Positions 31,606-38,284 of a DNA stretch of 41,903 nucleotides are shown in pieces; within the stretch, counting starts at the first letter, position 1, and the number at the start of each line of letters is the position of its first letter. Both the position numbers and the translations under genes were made by a program. The notes below the pieces were generated by a model. That model was not told where the DNA came from and searched no databases. It saw nothing but the letters and a program-made list of their open reading frames with translations. The DNA comes from a virus: positions 1 to 41,903 of IMG/VR virus record IMGVR_UViG_3300002835_000393. The stretch is one strand, 5' to 3'.

Positions 31606-31865
31606 TGGGATACAATACAGCATTAGATTTATCTGAGGAATTAGATTTAGAAGTAGCATTAGGCTATCACTTACAGGGTAATCATTACCCACCCGTCCCA
31701 CTTTCTATGGTGCCAGTATGTATCGAGGCAATTGACTTTGCTCATGATGACATGTGGGATGAAACTATTGAAATGCCTGATGGTATTACTTACAAGGGGC
31801 AGACATGTGCGCCAGTGTGGGCGATCATCGAGGCTCACCACTTACACGCTTGGCTACCTGAGTGA
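31605..31865 (+). CDS. Conserved actinophage-type hypothetical protein
   Basis: 86 residues, LDLSEELDLEVALGYHLQGN then PPVPLSMVPVCIEAID and WAIIEAHHLHAWLPE. The sequence reads as a compact conserved protein that I associate with actinophage early regions. His-rich end may bind metal. Function unknown. A CRP-like site overlaps its stop codon. Confidence 0.75.
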   Translation: MGYNTALDLSEELDLEVALGYHLQGNHYPPVPLSMVPVCIEAIDFAHDDMWDETIEMPDGITYKGQTCAPVWAIIEAHHLHAWLPE

Positions 31866-31876
31866 CTAAGGTCACA
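31861..31876 (+). promoter_or_regulatory. CRP/GlxR-like palindrome (one mismatch)
   Basis: AGTGA-CTAAGG-TCACA; centre 62.5 bp before the -10 of early promoter 7. Confidence 0.55.
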
Positions 31877-31913
31877 CAATAACTTTCTCAAATAATGAGA
31901 TAGGGCTAGACTA

Positions 31914-31936
31914 ATGTCAGACCCCAATGCTATAAT
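31914..31936 (+). promoter_or_regulatory. ATGTCA-N11-TATAAT early promoter 7
   Basis: ATGTCA, 11 bases, perfect TATAAT with extended TGC. Confidence 0.8.
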
Positions 31937-31966
31937 TACCAACCTAACAAAGAAAAGAGGCAATAA

Positions 31967-32149
31967 ATGACAATCAACGACAAGTTGTATCAGGTAGGCG
32001 ATTTATTCACTACCCTTAAGTCAAAGAAAACAGGTGTGATTAAAGAAATCCACCCACAAACATCTGGCTCGGTGCGTGTGCTACTAGAAATGCCCAACAA
32101 GGAAACTCGTTGGACTTCAGTATCCGCTCAAACACTACTAGGCGTTTAA
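31967..32149 (+). CDS. Small early protein, SH3-like beta
   Basis: 60 residues of alternating strands: YQVGDLFTTLKSKKTGVIKE, then VRVLLEMPNKETRWTSVSAQ. It looks like a small beta-barrel of the KOW/SH3 kind. AAGAGG ribosome-binding site. Monocistronic between promoters 7 and 8. Confidence 0.75.
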   Translation: MTINDKLYQVGDLFTTLKSKKTGVIKEIHPQTSGSVRVLLEMPNKETRWTSVSAQTLLGV

Positions 32150-32172
32150 TTTAATGGGAGGGGGGTCGCAGA

Positions 32173-32195
32173 AATGTCAGACCCCCCTGCTATAA
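32173..32195 (+). promoter_or_regulatory. ATGTCA-N11-TATAAT early promoter 8
   Basis: ATGTCA, 11 bases, perfect TATAAT with extended TGC; no CRP-type site seen upstream. Confidence 0.8.
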
Positions 32196-32235
32196 TTACT
32201 TAATCAAACCAACCAACAACGAAAGAAGGAAACAA

Positions 32236-32658
32236 ATGGCTAGAGGAAAAGCAATCAGCGTTAAAATCGCAACACCAAAGGTAATCAAGGCACTAGAAAC
32301 TGCACTAGCAAAACTAGAGTCAGATTATTCATCACAAGAAGCAAACGAAGCAAAGTATGAGAAGGCAAGACAAAAGTGGCAGAAGGAACTTAGTGACTAT
32401 GCCGTTGCCAACATCAAGAAGGCAGAAAACTTCCGTACATCTTATCGCTCATGGAACAATACACTAAACATTGACTATGACTTAACAGTTGCAGAAAAGG
32501 ACTTGCCTAAAGAGCCTCAGCGTGACTTTGTTGTTATGCACCAGCATACATACAATGACCAAAAAGAGGAAATGCTTAACGCAATTCGTATTCTCAAGAT
32601 GACAGATGAGGAAACAGTTTCCACATCAACTTATCAAGCGGTTGCTCGTTATCTGTAA
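32236..32658 (+). CDS. Coiled-coil hypothetical protein
   Basis: 140 residues. After a basic N-terminus (ARGKAISVKIATPKVIKALE) comes a long charged helix (about residues 15-75) likely to form a coiled coil, and then a C-terminal part ending TSTYQAVARYL. No known motif. GAAAGAAGG precedes the ATG. Codon use is less AT-rich than in the left block. Confidence 0.75.
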   Translation: MARGKAISVKIATPKVIKALETALAKLESDYSSQEANEAKYEKARQKWQKELSDYAVANIKKAENFRTSYRSWNNTLNIDYDLTVAEKDLPKEPQRDFVVMHQHTYNDQKEEMLNAIRILKMTDEETVSTSTYQAVARYL

Positions 32659-32729
32659 ATAATCCAACGACCTGAGTATGTCGCCAAACTGCTCTCCCTT
32701 TAGGGACAACTACTAACAAAGGCAACAAA

Positions 32730-32984
32730 ATGAAAAATCGTTTCAGAGTAGAAATCTATGATGCAAACAAAGCAAATGATTTAACAATTTATTCAGAGCA
32801 AGGCGTAGACAAGGAATACTTAACTGAGTTAGCATTCTCTAATAGAGGAAATTTCTTAGGGGATGTTCGTGCTTATGTCTATGATACATTGAAGAAGACT
32901 AAGACTACTGCTCTTTATCTCCCGTCCGAAGTTATCAACTTCAATCGCAAAAATCAATTGACTAGGGAAGAGTTAGGTCTGTAA
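32730..32984 (+). CDS. Hypothetical early protein
   Basis: 84 residues, RFRVEIYDANKANDLTIYSE then LGDVRAYVYDTLKKTKTTAL and YLPSEVINFN. Predicted alpha/beta. Two small hairpins (CGAC/GTCG and TCCC/GGGA) fill the 71-base gap before it; no TTGTCA promoter is present, so it is probably read from promoter 8. Confidence 0.75.
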   Translation: MKNRFRVEIYDANKANDLTIYSEQGVDKEYLTELAFSNRGNFLGDVRAYVYDTLKKTKTTALYLPSEVINFNRKNQLTREELGL

Positions 32985-33031
32985 AGATCTAACACCAGTT
33001 GCATATGCAGCTGGCCCGCAAAGCTAAGGGG

Positions 33032-33063
33032 TTATCCACAGGCTTACGACCACTTGTGGATAA
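33032..33063 (+). other. DnaA-box pair, cassette D (inverted)
   Basis: TTATCCACA at 33032-33040 and its reverse complement TGTGGATAA at 33055-33063: two perfect boxes facing each other. Confidence 0.7.
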
Positions 33064-33074
33064 CCCTGGAATTT

Positions 33075-33090
33075 TGTGAGATTAATCACA
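33075..33090 (+). promoter_or_regulatory. CRP/GlxR-type palindrome (perfect)
   Basis: TGTGA-GATTAA-TCACA; centre 62.5 bp before the -10 of early promoter 9. Confidence 0.75.
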
Positions 33091-33127
33091 TGGATCAATT
33101 CGGACATATTGTAACTAATCATAGACA

Positions 33128-33150
33128 ATGTCAGTGGGGTCTGTTATACT
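33128..33150 (+). promoter_or_regulatory. ATGTCA-N11--10 early promoter 9
   Basis: ATGTCA, 11 bases, TATACT; leader AACAAACGAAAGG. Confidence 0.8.
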
Positions 33151-33181
33151 TACAACTAATCAAACAAACGAAAGGTAAAAA

Positions 33182-34189
33182 ATGGCTCATAATCTAGAAA
33201 TGGAAAATGGCGAAGTTGCATTCGCACTTCGTGGCGCACCTGCATGGCACAACCTTGCAAATCGCATCTTTACACAAGATGAAGATGTTACAACTCAAAT
33301 GATGTTAGATGAGGCAAAACTTTCCAACTGGAATGTTCGCTTGTCTCCACTAACTGACCATATCTCAGATACATGGAATGATGTATCTAATGCTCAATTA
33401 GTTATTCGTGACAACCCATTCAACAATGGAACTGATGTTCTTGCAACTGTTGGAAAGCGTTACAAGCCTGTACAGAATGAGGAACTATTCGCATTCGCTG
33501 ATGCAATTCATGATGCTAATGCTGATTGCCGTTGGGAATCTGCTGGCTCACTTCGTAGCGGTAAGGTTGTATTCGGTACAGTGGATATTCCTCGCACAAT
33601 GGTGCTTGACCCACAAGGCGCAAATGATGCAACTAAGTTGTATCTAATTGTTTGGACATCTCATGACGGGTCAGTTGCTGTTCAGGCTGCTGTTACTCCT
33701 GTTCGTGTTGTATGCCAAAACACTCTTAACCTTGCAATGAAGAATGCCAAGCAATCTTTCAAGATTCGCCACACGCAATCTGTTGAAGGTCGCATCCAAG
33801 TTGCTCGTGAAACTCTTGGGCTTGCTCTTGGCTACTTTGATGAATTCGAGAAAGAGGCTCAGGCTCTTTATTCTCAATCAATCACTGATGCTGAATTCTC
33901 AAAGTTGATTCAGACAATTTATCCTAAGCCAGATAAGGATGCTGCTAAAGTTGCATTGACTAAGTGGGAAAACAAAGTCGTGCTCCTTGATGAGTTGTAC
34001 CATAACTCACCAACCAATGCTAATATCAAGGGAACAAAGTGGGGCGCATTCAACGCACTTACTGAACGCCTTGATTACTATCGTTCAGGTCGTGGCAATT
34101 CTGAAACACTTATGGCGGGTGCATCAGGCTTTGACCCAATTCTCACCGCAGAAAAAAATAAAATTAAAAAATTAATTTCTGCGTTCTAA
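33182..34189 (+). CDS. DUF932 family phage/plasmid-like protein
   Basis: 335 residues matching the DUF932 (phage/plasmid-like, TIGR03299) family: APAWHNLANRIFTQDEDVTT near the start, LSPLTDHI, NPFNNGTDVLATVGKRYKPV (in parts), a central VRVVCQNTLNLAM and a C-terminal helical end. The family is widespread on phages and plasmids; its role is not established, although links to DNA metabolism have been suggested. Largest early gene, with its own CRP-site/DnaA-box cassette. Confidence 0.85.
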   Translation: MAHNLEMENGEVAFALRGAPAWHNLANRIFTQDEDVTTQMMLDEAKLSNWNVRLSPLTDHISDTWNDVSNAQLVIRDNPFNNGTDVLATVGKRYKPVQNEELFAFADAIHDANADCRWESAGSLRSGKVVFGTVDIPRTMVLDPQGANDATKLYLIVWTSHDGSVAVQAAVTPVRVVCQNTLNLAMKNAKQSFKIRHTQSVEGRIQVARETLGLALGYFDEFEKEAQALYSQSITDAEFSKLIQTIYPKPDKDAAKVALTKWENKVVLLDELYHNSPTNANIKGTKWGAFNALTERLDYYRSGRGNSETLMAGASGFDPILTAEKNKIKKLISAF

Positions 34190-34237
34190 ATAAATAAATT
34201 CCTGAGCATGAATAAAAACTGCTCACAATTTTTTCCA

Positions 34238-34314
34238 GGTCCATTAGCTCAGTTGGTTAGAGCGCTACCCTGTCACGGTAGAGGTCGACGGTTCAAGTCC
34301 GTTATGGATCGCCA
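34238..34314 (+). tRNA. tRNA-Asp(GUC)
   Basis: A 77-nt cloverleaf including encoded CCA: acceptor GGTCCAT/ATGGATC, D-stem GCTC/GAGC, anticodon stem CTACC/GGTAG with loop CTGTCAC, T-arm GACGG-TTCAAGT-CCGTT, discriminator G. Anticodon GUC reads Asp codons. It sits alone in the gap after the DUF932 gene. Confidence 0.95.
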
Positions 34315-34343
34315 AGCGCCCTCAAAGCTAAGGGGGCAAAAAG

Positions 34344-34359
34344 TGTGTTACGACTCACA
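34344..34359 (+). promoter_or_regulatory. CRP/GlxR-like palindrome (one mismatch)
   Basis: TGTGT-TACGAC-TCACA; centre 51.5 bp before the -10 of early promoter 10. Confidence 0.5.
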
Positions 34360-34385
34360 TAAAAATCCCCTGGAAATCCTTGATA

Positions 34386-34408
34386 ATGTCAGTCGGATCC
34401 TGTATAAT
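34386..34408 (+). promoter_or_regulatory. ATGTCA-N11-TATAAT early promoter 10, leaderless
   Basis: ATGTCA, 11 bases, perfect TATAAT. The expected start point (about 34415) is one base from the ATG at 34416, so the message would lack a leader. Confidence 0.75.
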
Positions 34409-34415
34409 TCTACTC

Positions 34416-35033
34416 ATGACCAACGAACTAGTATCAAGTAAATATACCTTTGTCTGCGACCCAGACGAATGCGATTCATTAATAGAACTAACATCATCTG
34501 ATGGATTTGGCTTTCCTTCAGGTGTGACAACGCTCACATGCCCATGCGGACGCAAGACCACATTATTGTCAGTGGAGCATGCTACAATTACACCAACAAC
34601 AACGAAAGAGGATAAAATGGAAACAACAACAGACAATCACTACTTGACACGGGAATTTCTTGAGTCACAGTTAGTTGAAAATAAAGCCCGCATTGTGCAA
34701 TTAGAAGAGCACATCCAGCGTGTGACACAACGAGATTACAACACTGCAGGTGTTCTAAATCAGTTGCGTGACAACATGAAGGTATTTACATTAGAAGGTC
34801 TTGATGACGACTCATTGACTGAGTTTCAAGCAGAAGAGATTGCAAGCATTTGTGGATTTGAACTAACAAATGAATTTGAGTTAACCGTAACTGTACAATA
34901 TTCAGTTACAGTTAATGCTCGTGACGAGGAGTCTGCTATCAATGCAATTCATGAAACAGACTTTGACACAGTATCTTATGATGAGCCTATTACATACATG
35001 TCATCATCTATCGATTCAGTAGAGGTGGACTAA
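34416..35033 (+). CDS. Zinc-ribbon protein with internal second start
   Basis: 205 residues from ATG 34416. Residues about 8-50 form a Cys-rich domain (YTFVCDPDECDSLIE ... LTCPCGRKTTLLSVE). An internal TTGTCA promoter (34566-34588), a GAAAGAGG ribosome-binding site and ATG 34618 (METTTDNHY) lie in the same frame and would give a 138-residue short form without the Cys domain. The C-terminal part has a coiled-coil stretch (LVENKARIVQLEEHIQRVTQ) and a beta region FELTVTVQYSVTVNARDEES. Function unknown. Confidence 0.75.
   Translation: MTNELVSSKYTFVCDPDECDSLIELTSSDGFGFPSGVTTLTCPCGRKTTLLSVEHATITPTTTKEDKMETTTDNHYLTREFLESQLVENKARIVQLEEHIQRVTQRDYNTAGVLNQLRDNMKVFTLEGLDDDSLTEFQAEEIASICGFELTNEFELTVTVQYSVTVNARDEESAINAIHETDFDTVSYDEPITYMSSSIDSVEVD
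34566..34588 (+). promoter_or_regulatory. TTGTCA-N11--10 promoter 11, inside coding sequence
   Basis: TTGTCA, 11 bases, TACAAT with extended TGC; the leader ACAACAACGAAAGAGG precedes ATG 34618 in frame with the long gene. Confidence 0.8.
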
Positions 35034-35236
35034 TGTACTTTGAACTCACCGCTCCTGATAGGCTCTCCATGGAGAGGGCCTATTGGGATGCACAAATCAC
35101 AGGGCTCGACCCACAAGCAATGTCTCCATTGACATTCAACATTGGAACTGGTAGTATTGAGAAAGTAAGTAGACTTAGAGATAAGTATAACTTAACTGAA
35201 TCTTATGTATCAGACTACGAAACCACAGGTTATTAA
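35033..35236 (+). CDS. Conserved actinophage-type hypothetical protein
   Basis: 67 residues: FELTAPDRLSMERAYWDAQI, then LTFNIGTGSIEKVSRLRDKY. I associate this sequence type with environmental actinophages. No functional motif. TAATG coupled to the zinc-ribbon gene. Confidence 0.75.
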   Translation: MYFELTAPDRLSMERAYWDAQITGLDPQAMSPLTFNIGTGSIEKVSRLRDKYNLTESYVSDYETTGY

Positions 35237-35245
35237 GGAGAGATT

Positions 35246-35392
35246 ATGTCAGAGTATAAGGATGGATGGGATGACGGGTATAAGTTTGCCCGTGAAGAAA
35301 TAATGGAGAAGTTATCAGAAATTGATATCAACGATATTGATTCTTGGATTCTTGACCGTCTTTCTGAAATGATTGAAGGCGGTTCTCTATGA
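35246..35392 (+). CDS. Small early protein (48 aa)
   Basis: 48 residues, EYKDGWDDGYKFAREEIMEK then a helix SWILDRLSEMIEGG. The GWDDGY motif is common in small phage proteins. AAGGAGAG is a strong ribosome-binding site. ATGA coupled to the next gene. Confidence 0.7.
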   Translation: MSEYKDGWDDGYKFAREEIMEKLSEIDINDIDSWILDRLSEMIEGGSL

Positions 35393-35589
35393 GAGACAGA
35401 GAGTTCATTCCATGTGATGCATGTGGATCAGCAGATGCAATGTATCTAGTTAAACTAGTAGATGGTGAGTTAGCTTTTTGCGGTCACCACTACAATAAAA
35501 ATAAGGCAGGCCTAGACAAGGTAGCCTATGAAGTGATAGAATTAGACAAGATAGAACCAGCAATACCTACTTTAGAAACGGCGGAATAA
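35389..35589 (+). CDS. Zinc protein of actinobacterial CDxCG...CGHH type
   Basis: 66 residues: FIPCDACGSADAMYLVKLVD then LAFCGHHYNKNKAGL. The CxxCG-N-CGHH spacing is that of a small zinc protein family frequent in actinobacteria and their phages (DUF7455-like). It supports an actinobacterial host. Function unknown. Confidence 0.75.
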   Translation: MRDREFIPCDACGSADAMYLVKLVDGELAFCGHHYNKNKAGLDKVAYEVIELDKIEPAIPTLETAE

Positions 35590-35590
35590 A

Positions 35591-35956
35591 ATGGGAGACA
35601 GAGCAAACTTTGGGTTTAAAGACCAAAAGGGTGATACAGTATTTTTATACGGGCACTGGGCAGGATACGACATGCTAGCAAAACTAGCAAATGCTGTGCA
35701 GGCTGCAGAAACAAGATGGCAGGACCCATCATATGCAACACGCATTGCCATCTCACATCTAATTGGAGAAGACTGGAACCAAACATTATCGTGGGGTATC
35801 TATGTCAACCAATTGGGGGACAATGAGCACAAGGTGCCTGTAATTAATTGGGCTACCCAAACGTTTACATTATACGAGGAAGACTTAGAGACGGTTGTAT
35901 TTAGTTCATCCTTGGCATCATTTGTAGACAAATACAGTCGACTAGTTATGGTATAA
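35591..35956 (+). CDS. Conserved phage hypothetical protein
   Basis: 121 residues beginning GDRANFGFKDQKGDTVFLYG, with HWAGYDMLAKLANAVQAAE and a central ATRIAISHLIG. This MGDRANxxF family is found in many phages, often in early regions, without known function. GAAACGG-type leader. The gene end contains the -10 box of the following RNA. Confidence 0.8.
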   Translation: MGDRANFGFKDQKGDTVFLYGHWAGYDMLAKLANAVQAAETRWQDPSYATRIAISHLIGEDWNQTLSWGIYVNQLGDNEHKVPVINWATQTFTLYEEDLETVVFSSSLASFVDKYSRLVMV

Positions 35957-36110
35957 TTAGACTAGGACTAAGGTCCTGGTTTTAATAGGAAATATAATGG
36001 TGCGTCTATCAGTCTTAGGGCCAGGCGCTAAGTAAAGCGGGTTTATTTCTTTCGTTGGAAATCCAGGCAGCCATTATTCAATACCCCCAGGTAAGATCTG
36101 GGGGTTTTTC
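35952..36110 (+). ncRNA. Candidate structured small RNA
   Basis: A -10 box TATAAT with extended TGG (35952-35957) predicts a start near 35964. A clear terminator ends at 36110, giving about 147 nt without an open frame. Pairings seen: hairpin AGGAC/GTCCT (35964-35977), long-range stem ATAATGGTGC (35994-36003) with GCA-G-CCATTAT (36067-36077), and inner hairpin CGCT/AGCG (36026-36039). It matches no RNA family I recognise. Confidence 0.5.
36083..36110 (+). terminator. Rho-independent terminator
   Basis: CCCCCAG / CTGGGGG with a 7-base loop followed by TTTTT. Confidence 0.9.
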
Positions 36111-36178
36111 TTTGCCCTCAAAGACATGAGGGTAGCATATTGTCTTTACGACTGTCAATTATATTCGCTGGAATTTTC

Positions 36179-36221
36179 TGTGATGTTGACCACAAAGCTG
36201 AATCATGTGGCATGTATCACA
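36179..36221 (+). promoter_or_regulatory. Two CRP/GlxR-like palindromes (one mismatch each)
   Basis: TGTGA-TGTTGA-CCACA (36179-36194) and TGTGG-CATGTA-TCACA (36206-36221); centres 69.5 and 42.5 bp before the -10 of early promoter 12. Confidence 0.5.
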
Positions 36222-36238
36222 TGCCAATTCTATTCCAT

Positions 36239-36261
36239 TTGTCAGTGGTCCAATGTATAAT
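36239..36261 (+). promoter_or_regulatory. TTGTCA-N11-TATAAT early promoter 12
   Basis: TTGTCA, 11 bases, perfect TATAAT; leader ATCAACGAAAGG. Confidence 0.8.
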
Positions 36262-36288
36262 TATCACATATCAACGAAAGGATATAAA

Positions 36289-37014
36289 ATGCCAAATTGG
36301 GTATATAACGGTTTAACTATTGAGGGTAATCCTGAGCAAGTTAAATCTTTAATTAAACAAATGAATAAGCCATATGTAAGCAAAGTTCAATCTCGTGGTG
36401 ATTTAGCATTTGAGATTAAGCATATCAAGCATGTTAACCCTATCTTTAGTTTTCATAATATCTATAACTATATAGATGATAATGTTACTGACGAGGTTTA
36501 TCTTTCCCAGCCCGACTTTGGTACGGTTGGCGACAAGAATTGGTACAAGTTTGAAACTAATGACTGGTACAACTGGAATATCCGCAACTGGGGAACTAAG
36601 TGGGATGTTGCCGTAACAGAAGAAGAAACTAGTCCTACTACATATATGGAAGAGGCCGAGAATGGCGAGAACTATGTAGTCTATTACAACTTTGAGACGG
36701 CATGGTCAAGACCTCTTCCTGCTATATCTAAACTATCTGCACAATACCCTAATCTACTATTTACTTTAGTATATGAAGAAGAAACAGGCTGGGGTGGAGA
36801 AATGGAATTCCTCCGTGGAGAAGTTATTTCAGAATCATCATATGATACAAAATGTAACAACTGTGATGCAACAGATACATTTGAGTATTGCGACAATGAT
36901 TGTGGCGAGATATGTTCATCTTGTTTCTTTAGCCATGATGCTGACCTTGATGCTATGGCAATTTGTCAGACCCACATGGTATTATTACCTTCTATGGAAA
37001 AGGCGGATGCATAA
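36289..37014 (+). CDS. YubB/DUF1281-like protein with C-terminal zinc domain
   Basis: 241 residues from ATG 36289 after GAAAGG. The N-terminal 170 residues resemble the API92/YubB ferredoxin-like family: PNWVYNGLTIEGNPEQVKSL, WYNWNIRNWGTKWDV and FETAWSRPLPAISKLSAQYP, plus YEEETGWGGEMEF. Residues about 190-225 add a Cys-rich zinc module (CNNCDATDTFEYCDNDCGE then CSSC). The family lies on plasmids and phages; its function is unproven. An internal promoter lies near its 3' end. Confidence 0.8.
   Translation: MPNWVYNGLTIEGNPEQVKSLIKQMNKPYVSKVQSRGDLAFEIKHIKHVNPIFSFHNIYNYIDDNVTDEVYLSQPDFGTVGDKNWYKFETNDWYNWNIRNWGTKWDVAVTEEETSPTTYMEEAENGENYVVYYNFETAWSRPLPAISKLSAQYPNLLFTLVYEEETGWGGEMEFLRGEVISESSYDTKCNNCDATDTFEYCDNDCGEICSSCFFSHDADLDAMAICQTHMVLLPSMEKADA
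36963..36985 (+). promoter_or_regulatory. TTGTCA-N11--10 promoter inside coding sequence
   Basis: TTGTCA, 11 bases (GACCCACATGG), TATTAT; it lies within the end of the YubB-like gene and would drive the next small genes. Confidence 0.6.
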
Positions 37015-37226
37015 TGGAAGCATTTACAGATACAGTTGGAGAACATATCCTTGGAGCAATTCAAGTAGATATTGAGCAACATCTATTTGAGCAATGGAAC
37101 AATTCTAACTTAGAAGAAGGGGAGGCATATGCTGAATACAAGTTCATGCAATTTGCTCCTGATAACTTAAAACAATCATACAATGAATACTATGGTTATA
37201 TTGAAGGAGATGAGTTTTTACTATGA
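37014..37226 (+). CDS. Small acidic early protein
   Basis: 70 residues from ATG 37014 (TAATG overlap). EAFTDTVGEHILGAIQVDIE then AEYKFMQFAPDNLKQSYNEY. Helical and acidic; no motif. Read with the YubB-like gene or from its internal promoter. Confidence 0.7.
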   Translation: MEAFTDTVGEHILGAIQVDIEQHLFEQWNNSNLEEGEAYAEYKFMQFAPDNLKQSYNEYYGYIEGDEFLL

Positions 37227-37369
37227 TTACCAGCCAAGAACTAATTGATTATATCTATGATGACAACTTAATCCATTTTGATGACAGAGATACATCAGAT
37301 GATTGTGATTGTCACATTCATATAACACTTAATACTATGATTAAATATATGGAGGCAATTGAATGCTAG
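37223..37369 (+). CDS. Small early protein (48 aa)
   Basis: 48 residues, ITSQELIDYIYDDNLIHFDD then DDCDCHIHITLNTMI. The CDCHIH cluster could bind a metal ion. ATGA coupled to the gene before; the end overlaps the next start. Confidence 0.6.
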   Translation: MITSQELIDYIYDDNLIHFDDRDTSDDCDCHIHITLNTMIKYMEAIEC

Positions 37370-37512
37370 GTTATACAATGGATGATTTGGATGAAATGAG
37401 GGCTGTCGTTACTAAGGCTCTATATGATTCTAAAGGACTGCCGACTGAAAAAGGATTAGAAAAGACAGCAGACTTTTTAGACGGGCTTTGGTCGGAGGGC
37501 TACTTTGACTAG
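37363..37512 (+). CDS. Small early protein (49 aa)
   Basis: 49 residues, acidic and helical (MDDLDEMRAVVTKALYD; EKGLEKTADFLDGLWSEGYF). GGAGG eight bases upstream is an excellent ribosome-binding site inside the previous gene. No function assigned. Confidence 0.65.
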   Translation: MLGYTMDDLDEMRAVVTKALYDSKGLPTEKGLEKTADFLDGLWSEGYFD

Positions 37513-37711
37513 ATCATCACACTTCCTGGAATACATGAAGATACATTTAATTAGTCTTAATCAAGATTTAGAGGATGCTAGAAATAATGTACCTTTAAAT
37601 GAAGATGAGTATTTTGAATCAGATGCTTATTACACTGGTGCCATTGATACTATGGAACATATTTTGTCAGTGGCCAATGATATAATGATTGATAACGAAA
37701 GGGTATATTAA
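37505..37711 (+). CDS. Small early protein, TTG start
   Basis: 68 residues. TTG at 37505 is preferred because GGAGGG lies five bases upstream; ATG 37535 is the alternative. Helical with YYTGAIDTMEHILSVANDIM at the end. The final codons contain the TTGTCA promoter of the next gene. Confidence 0.6.
   Translation: MTRSSHFLEYMKIHLISLNQDLEDARNNVPLNEDEYFESDAYYTGAIDTMEHILSVANDIMIDNERVY
37664..37686 (+). promoter_or_regulatory. TTGTCA-N11-TATAAT promoter inside coding sequence
   Basis: TTGTCA, 11 bases, perfect TATAAT, entirely within the preceding gene; AACGAAAGGG follows before ATG 37711. Confidence 0.8.
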
Positions 37712-37980
37712 TGATTACTGCAGAAGATATTGGGCTCCCGCCCCATTTGCAACGCATGGTAAATGCAGGAGTATCAGGCCTTGATATCTTGCATGGAGAA
37801 CTAAAGAATCTAATGCTCATTGACGAGCAATTACTATCTGAATATACAAATCAGGATGATGAAGAGTACGACCAAACTGTTAATAGATTAAATCTTGAAG
37901 GACATCTTGACGCATTAGTAGAACTATATAATCTAACATACCAACTATCATTTGCGATTGGAGCACGGAATGAAGCCTGA
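37711..37980 (+). CDS. Hypothetical early protein
   Basis: 89 residues, helical throughout: LPPHLQRMVNAGVSGLDILH, ELKNLMLIDEQLLSEYTNQ, and LEGHLDALVELYNLTYQLSF. Three helices suggest a small bundle. TAATG coupled to the upstream gene and with its own promoter. Confidence 0.75.
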   Translation: MITAEDIGLPPHLQRMVNAGVSGLDILHGELKNLMLIDEQLLSEYTNQDDEEYDQTVNRLNLEGHLDALVELYNLTYQLSFAIGARNEA

Positions 37981-38284
37981 AGATAAAGATAAACTAAACG
38001 AATGTTTAAAGATTCTAGACAGCACTGACCTTGGTCTATCCCTGGTTTGGTTGTGGACTTGGTCAACAATCAACAACATCTTTGAGGATGAGACCTACAA
38101 GCAGAACTGCACCATAGATGAGATGTGGGACCACCTCTGCGAGGCTGTGGAGGCTGGCCAAGGGTTCTCTTTGGAGTGGGGTGCCGAACAACATCAAGAA
38201 GAAGTTTTAGATTGGATGTTAAGCAGGGACTACATCGTAGACCCTGAAGACGAGCAGGAGGAGGACGAAGATGAAGATGAGTGA
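37970..38284 (+). CDS. Hypothetical acidic early protein
   Basis: 104 residues from ATG 37970, six bases after GGAG. LDSTDLGLSLVWLWTWSTIN is Trp-rich, and the C-terminus (EDEQEEDEDEDE) is almost entirely acidic. Overlaps the end of the previous gene and the start of the next. Confidence 0.7.
   Translation: MKPEDKDKLNECLKILDSTDLGLSLVWLWTWSTINNIFEDETYKQNCTIDEMWDHLCEAVEAGQGFSLEWGAEQHQEEVLDWMLSRDYIVDPEDEQEEDEDEDE

Noticed and set aside
28840-33150. Repeated intergenic sequences as a CRISPR array
   Set aside because: Repeats are about 1-2 kb apart with genes between, are imperfect, and consist of DnaA boxes, CRP-type sites and promoters, not uniform repeat-spacer units.
34208-34441. Plus-strand frame across tRNA-Asp
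   Set aside because: Its sequence is the translated tRNA and promoter 10; no ribosome-binding site.
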